From a virus: a stretch of 37,355 nucleotides of DNA. The translations under genes and the position numbers were made by a program. Location: IMG/VR virus record IMGVR_UViG_3300000115_000032, positions 16,826-54,180 of that record; one strand, 5' to 3'. Each line of letters starts with the position of its first letter. Position 1 is the stretch's first letter. Below the pieces are notes generated by a model. The model made no database searches. It was not told the DNA's origin and saw nothing but the letters and a program-made list of their open reading frames with translations. Positions 34,101 to 37,355 of this stretch are shown piece after piece.

Positions 34101-34889
34101 GTCCCAAAAAGCATCAGATTTTAAATGACTACTATTGCTACTATAAAAAAATCCATTACTAAACCAATCTGGAATAGAACTCCAACCAAAATCTCCTAAT
34201 TCTACATTAAGACTAGAATAATCTGAACCTGTAATATCGGAGGGGTTGGTTGACGAAGTATCGCTTGTATAAAAAGGATTATTTAATATCTGCCCTATCA
34301 TAGCACTATTAGATGGAGCTGAAGAATCTATATTATATAAATCTTCAAAATTTGAACTTCCAAAAGATTCAGATGTTCCTCCATATATATTTACTTCTAC
34401 TGCACTATTTGGAGTAGTATTTACAGATGTATAAAAATTAGGAGTTCCATCAGAATGAACAACAGTAAACTGGTCTGTTATAGCTGTAGTTCCATGAAAT
34501 AATTGAAATTTTAAATATCCATTAACTATTTCGCTTGAACTAGGGAAAACCCAAACTAATGATTCTATAGAAAAAATAGCTTCAGAAAAAGTACCTCCTC
34601 CTCCATCTAAAGTATTATTTAATATATGGTAAGAAGTAGCTGGAGAAGCAGGCATATAAGAATTATCACTTGTAAATCTGTAAAATCCATTTCCAGGAAT
34701 TATTTTATCAGCACTTGTTTGATGAACTGAAGTATCAATATTTGCTTGACCTATAGCTTTTGCTACTCCAACTTTAGATATATTAACATCATCTAACTCT
34801 ACCCATTCTCCTTCTTTAATATCTTTTGGGTCTGAGTGTGAATTTATACCCTTATCAAACTTTCCTAGTTTCCATACCTGCTTTGCCAT
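31104..34889 (-). CDS. Large neck/tail protein, P22 gp10-like stabilisation protein candidate
   Basis: 1261 residues. The N-terminus (QVWKLGKFDKGINSHSDPKD, then EGEWVELDDVNISKVGVAK) follows the 'F-x-G-G-x-N-x-x-x-D-P-x-x-I' opening seen in many podovirus neck/tail proteins. The last 270 residues have propeller-like beta blades (DGDEIIALTSYGDKVLQFKK, HYCITDNGIFWANDRGAWLY, GYDAFTRDIIIVKKN) as in P22 gp10-type packaged-DNA stabilisation proteins. The middle part, about 100-900, is Ser/Asn/Asp-rich and much longer than the family usually needs, and may form decorations. This protein would join tail and portal. I am fairly sure it is structural and less sure of the P22 analogy. No strong RBS is seen apart from AAGAAG before the ATG. 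Confidence 0.6.
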   Translation of the reverse strand: MAKQVWKLGKFDKGINSHSDPKDIKEGEWVELDDVNISKVGVAKAIGQANIDTSVHQTSADKIIPGNGFYRFTSDNSYMPASPATSYHILNNTLDGGGGTFSEAIFSIESLVWVFPSSSEIVNGYLKFQLFHGTTAITDQFTVVHSDGTPNFYTSVNTTPNSAVEVNIYGGTSESFGSSNFEDLYNIDSSAPSNSAMIGQILNNPFYTSDTSSTNPSDITGSDYSSLNVELGDFGWSSIPDWFSNGFFYSSNSSHLKSDAFWDRSWAGGQYHEIAASYYNDSNLPFSATFDASNYPNGSLSIDTHDMMGFYKWSGYKNEYGNMDYTNTNSGFTVPVETTQNYYDTDYDMSIEYFKMKNAFQSQLIYEINNYSGGSASDRFYAQYLENTAGDENINDYDSSSSTPPSASGDGGNDWHVSEELDDMIRLFPRTSGAVSGAINCKMTYYNTSGASISSNGGEAGSTGISSAVHLLDDKDTYGFIPSEGDSYEENNLETFNVTSLGPHGGAMVLRGNTSLQIGDPDTTQETWKFILKGNPASGVMLSLYFEGTGSAIDDKEIVNFPINYATNEAALIALKSDIDALTGYTSGSVTADSDSSGEIYPGYYLEIKASTGAQNHQFNLRAEWRDFNGDFVSTIGVDDEQFAFISQSNVNINTGSNVLNPLIFKLFSTFSNTWITRFANPITSISDNNANKYLNWYAINTVDSSLVSDPLFYDEGNVLRIAETNFSLKQQLESTYFDDNVVDNIYNDFSGYMWANPTQWLGYKDISNHFGSAFNYSTDTKGFFIGLQAKIWNYTKSLNQNNVNTGLVVASTNNLRDSNHAITGNDSLMKVHFHQGSSGGIDWTGSIKIYAVACYDDGSESLPSHYFSSSSPSGVGYFDDDENNKTLKLRVLFKPANSLGDKCFDDARINGIRLYYTHSEENNSTFWNLGKFDFNRGFVKASVVDTTDSTDGLESKYQWATASEASIGDSNTTAADNNNITLWDGSTYDIEYIQMPKTKSYEDINGFSPLNNTLHVDFKSACIAGRRAFVGNIRVWNGYSYEYYNDRMVVSPVNALDSFPYPANILDLDISDGDEIIALTSYGDKVLQFKKRICYILNISTGIAAEFFIEERHKWKGIQNKNHYCITDNGIFWANDRGAWLYNGEELKDLFIREDNDSSQQIINRDEWASFISEATVIGYDAFTRDIIIVKKNKYTTTGDSDCFIYSLIVNSWTKGIKRFYPGKNNSITNFQNTGSLGKLCYLSEENNAGGSPDTSGSIH

Positions 34890-34892
34890 AAT

Positions 34893-35039
34893 TTACTTCT
34901 TTATCTTATCTATAATAGGTTTTAAAACCATATCAAATATTAAGTCATCTTTTTTAGATGGACTTAGTTTAATGCCTTTTTCAAGCACATATAGTGCAAG
35001 CAAAAACCATTCCCAATTTGATGTAATTAATGATAACAT
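34893..35039 (-). CDS. 48-residue membrane-anchored protein
   Basis: ATG at 35039, with AGGAG 8 bases upstream, opens 48 residues to TAA at 34895-34893. An N-terminal hydrophobic helix is visible (SLITSNWEWFLLALYVL), followed by KGIKLSPSKKDD and an amphipathic ending (VLKPIIDKIKK). It is the last of five tiny genes and lies just before the neck protein's ATG. A holin- or antiholin-like role is possible but the sequence does not prove it. Confidence 0.55.
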   Translation of the reverse strand: MLSLITSNWEWFLLALYVLEKGIKLSPSKKDDLIFDMVLKPIIDKIKK

Positions 35040-35049
35040 ATTATCTCCT

Positions 35050-35220
35050 TTATTTTATTTTAGCTATCTTGCATCCACATTCTTTGCAACATACATACTC
35101 TTGCGGTGGATGAGAATCTTTCTTAAGTAAAGCAACTTCTTTTTCAAGCTCTTCAATATACTTACCGTATTTGTTTAATAATTTAAAAGCTTGATTTAAT
35201 TGGGTTTGCAATTCTTCCAT
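35050..35220 (-). CDS. 56-residue coiled coil with C-terminal CCxxCxC motif
   Basis: ATG at 35220 (shared TAATG with the upstream tiny gene) opens 56 residues to TAA at 35052-35050. Residues 1-35 are a Leu-zipper-like coiled coil (LQTQLNQAFKLLNKYGKYIE, then LEKEVALL), and the C-terminus has CC-KE-CGC, a possible metal-binding half-knuckle. A dimer could bring two such knuckles together. The AAAATAAAGGAG after its stop is the RBS of the next gene. No family is recognised. Confidence 0.55.
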   Translation of the reverse strand: MEELQTQLNQAFKLLNKYGKYIEELEKEVALLKKDSHPPQEYVCCKECGCKIAKIK

Positions 35221-35372
35221 TATAAAAACTTTTTAATAATAGGTTTTATTTTTTTTAACATTTTATCATCTTCTTTAGATTTAGTTATTTTAACTATAAG
35301 TTCTGCTAAAAATAACAAGGCTCTTGCTCCACCCTTTTTTTTAATAATTCCACCTAATAATAATTTAAACAT
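35220..35372 (-). CDS. 50-residue cationic amphipathic protein
   Basis: ATG at 35372-35370 overlaps the upstream stop (TAATG). The frame gives 50 residues: MFKLLLGGIIKKKGGARALL, then FLAELIVKITKSKEDDKMLK and a basic KPIIKKFL end. Alternating Leu/Ile and Lys residues give a membrane-binding look, but no long continuous transmembrane helix is seen. An assistant in lysis or membrane association is a guess from composition and place. An ATGTTTAAATTATTATTA start without its own RBS implies coupled translation. Confidence 0.5.
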   Translation of the reverse strand: MFKLLLGGIIKKKGGARALLFLAELIVKITKSKEDDKMLKKIKPIIKKFL

Positions 35373-35548
35373 TACAACTCCTTTATTTTAGCATACAAAG
35401 TCATTAAACCAACTGTTATACCAATACCCAAAGATACAAATGTTAAAATAGGATTTAAAAGCTTTAAAAAGCCTATTAACGTTGAAAAAAAGCTAGTACC
35501 TATACCAAGCTCTGGGTAACTAGATAAAACTCTTAAAGTGTCCTTCAT
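35372..35548 (-). CDS. Small transmembrane protein, holin candidate
   Basis: 58 residues from ATG 35548; a TTG nine bases further upstream lies over the AAAGG that makes the RBS, so the ATG is preferred. There are two close hydrophobic stretches, SFFSTLIGFLKLLNP and ILTFVSLGIGITVGLMTLY, separated by Pro, then a basic end AKIKEL. A short protein with one or two helices near an endolysin gene is the usual holin layout. It is chained by start-stop overlaps to the 40-residue membrane protein before it and the 50-residue one after it. Confidence 0.5.
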   Translation of the reverse strand: MKDTLRVLSSYPELGIGTSFFSTLIGFLKLLNPILTFVSLGIGITVGLMTLYAKIKEL

Positions 35549-35667
35549 TCTAACCAACCTTTATCATCATCTACCCATATGTTAAATAAATTCCAACTAT
35601 ATAACCATATGTATAACAAAAAACTAATAATAAAAAATGTCACAACCATGTAAGAAAAAATAATCAT
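35545..35667 (-). CDS. 40-residue single-span membrane protein
   Basis: ATG 35667-35665 overlaps the stop of the MscS-like gene (ATGA). The frame ends at TGA 35547-35545, which overlaps the next ATG. The peptide has one long hydrophobic helix (MIIFSYMVVTFFIISFLLYI) followed by Trp-rich WLYSWNLFNIW and an acidic DDDKGWLE end. Overlaps on both sides strongly favour real translation. It has the size of a pinholin or phage membrane regulator; the actual role is unknown. Confidence 0.55.
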   Translation of the reverse strand: MIIFSYMVVTFFIISFLLYIWLYSWNLFNIWVDDDKGWLE

Positions 35668-36029
35668 TTATCCTCCATGCAATCATCCCACTTCTTTAAA
35701 TCTAACATTGGTAATGGTTTTTCTATCATATGGTCTTTCAGTTTATCATTTTGTATTGCTACTTTATTTCCACCTTTTATATAAGGTTTTCCGTTATTAC
35801 ATCCTACCTCATATACAAAAAGTATTGTTTTCCAAAATCCTACTCTTACTACTCTTGCTGGTCTTTCATCAAAAATTATAACATCGTCAGTATTTAAATC
35901 ATCTCCAGCAAAAACTTTAATAGCCTCTATAAGAGACTCAATAGTATTACGTCCTATTAGAAATACAAATGCAACAGCTGCCATCCAACCGTATTCGCCT
36001 ATCAAACTTTCTATTGCATCTTGTTCCAT
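35664..36029 (-). CDS. One-helix membrane protein with an MscS-like beta domain
   Basis: 121 residues. Residues 12-40 are a membrane helix continuing into an amphipathic segment (GWMAAVAFVFLIGRNTIESL, then IEAIKVF). Directly after it comes GDDLNTDDVIIF (42-53), a strand pair VRVGFWKTILFVYEV, and VAIQNDKL (90-97). This follows the MscS pore-helix plus Sm-like beta-domain order: G-D-x-V, then G/A-x-V-x-x-I, a T, then IPN-x-x-L. The chain lacks TM1, TM2 and the cytosolic cage of normal MscS. RBS GGAG lies 6 bases before the ATG. It sits right after the endolysin and phosphoesterase genes, so a lysis role is plausible. The beta-domain homology is a pattern match. Confidence 0.55.
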   Translation of the reverse strand: MEQDAIESLIGEYGWMAAVAFVFLIGRNTIESLIEAIKVFAGDDLNTDDVIIFDERPARVVRVGFWKTILFVYEVGCNNGKPYIKGGNKVAIQNDKLKDHMIEKPLPMLDLKKWDDCMEDK

Positions 36030-36038
36030 TTATCTCCA

Positions 36039-36806
36039 CTATTTATTTCCGTCTATTAACTGACCCCATACTCTAGCTTTTCCATCTATTATTTGAACAA
36101 CATCTACGGTAAATCTATCGTCATCGTAGTAATCAACTATAGCAAATGCGTGTGCCCAATTAATTTTCCTATGACCAAGCCATTGGTTAGCTTCATGTGA
36201 CATGTCTTTTAAACAACCTAAACTCCATGCTCCTATTGGTCCTTTTTTATGAGTAGCAGTCATATGCTGTAAATCATGCCAGTGACCATACATTACATTG
36301 CAACCTAACTTTCTTAAATGATTAGCTGTATGATATTGGCCTCCGTAATGATTACCATGATAAAAACTAAGTTTTCCAATATCTAAGTACTCTCCATTTG
36401 GGTAATACTCATAACCTCTATCCTTTAAGTTTAATGCGTTAGGCACTAAGTATTGAGGCAAATAAGGATGTTCAGCAACTGTAAAATTAAGCCATTGTTC
36501 ATGGTTACCTTCTACAAAATGTTTTTCTTTGCAGTTTACTTTATCTAATGCTTCATCTATTATATCCATACCAGAATTAACATTTTTAACATCTCTATCA
36601 AAACCATCTATTAAATATTCTAAAGGTGGTTTAGTTTTACCTCTCCATTTATGTTTAGAAAAAGCTTCCCATTCTCCTGTATCACCTAAGTCTACGTATA
36701 TATTAGGTTTTACTAATTCTATTGCTTTGCAAACTGCTTTTATAGCTGGGATGTCTGCGCAAGGAAAATGTTTATCAGGAGTTACTATCGCTCTCTTTTT
36801 TAACAT
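36039..36806 (-). CDS. Calcineurin-like metallophosphoesterase
   Basis: 255 residues with all metallophosphoesterase blocks: D11-K-H13 (early metal ligand pair), V38-D39-L-G-D42-T (GD motif), E99-GNH-E103 (GNHE motif), YHGNHYGG around 149-156, and YGHWH at 173-177 (GHxH). All main metal ligands appear present, so an active di-metal phosphoesterase or nuclease is expected. The substrate is not shown; phage homologues may act on nucleic acid or cyclic nucleotides. Its start shares a base with the endolysin's stop, and it precedes the membrane-protein cassette. Confidence 0.8.
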   Translation of the reverse strand: MLKKRAIVTPDKHFPCADIPAIKAVCKAIELVKPNIYVDLGDTGEWEAFSKHKWRGKTKPPLEYLIDGFDRDVKNVNSGMDIIDEALDKVNCKEKHFVEGNHEQWLNFTVAEHPYLPQYLVPNALNLKDRGYEYYPNGEYLDIGKLSFYHGNHYGGQYHTANHLRKLGCNVMYGHWHDLQHMTATHKKGPIGAWSLGCLKDMSHEANQWLGHRKINWAHAFAIVDYYDDDRFTVDVVQIIDGKARVWGQLIDGNK

Positions 36807-37198
36807 TAATCTACTATTTCAAAATGAGGAAAATCGTCAAACTTATTATCATCTACCTCAAAGTTCATATTCCAGTCTCCTCCCCAGCGAAGAGTATAAC
36901 CCATCCCATTAGCCACCCCAAGGACGAACCCAGCAAAAAGGTGGAAACGTTCCCTATCATCCCAGTCAATAGGGTAAGGAGCGACATCAACAGCGTTACT
37001 AGGGCTAGCATTATGCCTACCGTCTGGGTAACGGACTTTAGACTTGCCTTCTTCTTGTAATTTGTTTTGTCTTTCTTCACCTCTATGACCTTCTAAGACT
37101 GAACAGTCTACGTGTTGTATAACTTTATTAAATATTTTTTGCAATCTTTCATCACAACTTGCAAGATTTACATTACTTCTTTTTCCAAATCTAGGCAT
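36806..37198 (-). CDS. M15-family peptidase endolysin
   Basis: 130 residues from ATG 37198, selected because GGAG lies 8 bases upstream; the longer frame to 37246 would only translate the A-rich RBS tract into a poly-basic peptide. The M15 motifs are clear: RHNASPSNAVDVAPY with His62 and Asp71 as two zinc ligands, and DFPHFE with His125 as the third. An early helix LQKIFNKVIQHV and the VLEGHRG segment are typical of phage M15C L-Ala-D-Glu peptidases. It should cut cell-wall peptide stems. No signal peptide is seen, so release needs a holin, for which the small membrane proteins downstream are candidates. Confidence 0.85.
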   Translation of the reverse strand: MPRFGKRSNVNLASCDERLQKIFNKVIQHVDCSVLEGHRGEERQNKLQEEGKSKVRYPDGRHNASPSNAVDVAPYPIDWDDRERFHLFAGFVLGVANGMGYTLRWGGDWNMNFEVDDNKFDDFPHFEIVD

Positions 37199-37355
37199 TT
37201 TTTTTCTCCTTTTTTTTCGGCTTATCTTCTTGAAGTGTATTAGCAAATTCTATTGCTCCACTAATTTTATTAAGAAGTTCTTCTCTTGCCATTAAAGCAT
37301 CTTCTAGTTCTGAAATTTCTAGTTTAACTTGTTTTTGTTGAGCAACAAGATTGCC
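37191..37355 (-). CDS. C-terminal part of a coiled-coil protein (cut by window edge)
   Basis: From the right edge, an open minus-strand frame of 54 codons ends at TAG 37193-37191. The peptide reads VAQQKQVKLEISELEDALMA, then REELLNKISGAIEFANTL and a Lys-rich tail PKKKEKKNA. The heptad-like Leu/Ile spacing means coiled coil. The stop overlaps the endolysin start by 8 bases, and its last codons contain the endolysin's RBS. The start and thus the identity lie outside the window. Confidence 0.6.
   Translation of the reverse strand, partial: GNLVAQQKQVKLEISELEDALMAREELLNKISGAIEFANTLQEDKPKKKEKKNA

Noticed and set aside
35549-35557. TTG start for the 58-residue membrane protein
   Set aside because: TTG would lie on or right after the AAAGG that serves as RBS for ATG 35548.
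37199-37246. Longer N-terminus for the endolysin (extra 16 residues, poly-basic)
   Set aside because: These codons are the A-rich RBS tract of the shorter start at 37198, which has GGAG correctly spaced.
1-37355. tRNA genes, CRISPR arrays, insertion sequences, integrase or att sites
   Set aside because: I looked for cloverleaf-like blocks, regularly spaced repeats and transposase or integrase motifs and saw none. A tRNAscan or repeat search was not possible.

Overview
This window looks like part of the genome of a tailed bacteriophage, probably with a podovirus-like virion, infecting a marine or otherwise AT-rich bacterium. DNA is strongly AT-rich, genes are packed end to end with frequent ATGA/TAATG overlaps, and clear AGGAG-type ribosome binding sites precede most genes on both strands. 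That SD usage argues somewhat against a Bacteroidetes host. I cannot name the host or phage. Terminase, portal, capsid and DNA polymerase are not seen and probably lie outside the window. No rRNA, tRNA, integrase, insertion sequence or CRISPR array was seen.

Layout. Positions 1-7398 hold a plus-strand replication/early operon: an HTH protein, a RecA-like (Sak4/AAA_24-type) ATPase whose P-loop sits at the C-terminus, an SSB-like protein, an AEP primase fused to a DnaB-like helicase, a Gp157-like protein, a DUF932 protein, a structured intergenic stretch, a frameshifted radical-SAM spore-photoproduct-lyase-like gene, then small proteins including a histone-fold candidate and a PD-(D/E)XK nuclease. 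Positions 7395-37355 are read entirely from the minus strand and meet the early operon tail to tail at 7395-7398. In transcription order (right to left) the minus strand holds: the end of a coiled-coil protein, an M15 endolysin, a metallophosphoesterase, a one-helix protein with an MscS-like beta domain, five tiny proteins coupled by overlaps or close RBSs, a large neck/tail protein, a small beta protein, two fibre/adhesin proteins, four proteins likely to be internal or ejected (one GNAT-like), a 3567-residue giant protein and a 1135-residue protein with a hydrophobic C-terminal part.

How it may work together. The early operon gives recombination (ATPase, SSB, Gp157-like, nuclease), primer synthesis and unwinding. 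The late operon gives lysis, host recognition and the DNA-ejection machinery. The most striking object is the giant protein. Near its C-terminus it carries a multisubunit-type RNA polymerase catalytic signature (D3099-x-D3101-G-D3103, preceded 38 residues earlier by an R-x-P motif). It also has an FtsK-gamma-like winged helix, a zincin HEFSH motif and a glycine-zipper membrane segment. Its position among internal virion genes suggests an injected, virion-packaged RNA polymerase of the YonO/crAss-like class. The permuted ATPase and the MscS-like lysis-cassette protein are the other main novelty candidates.
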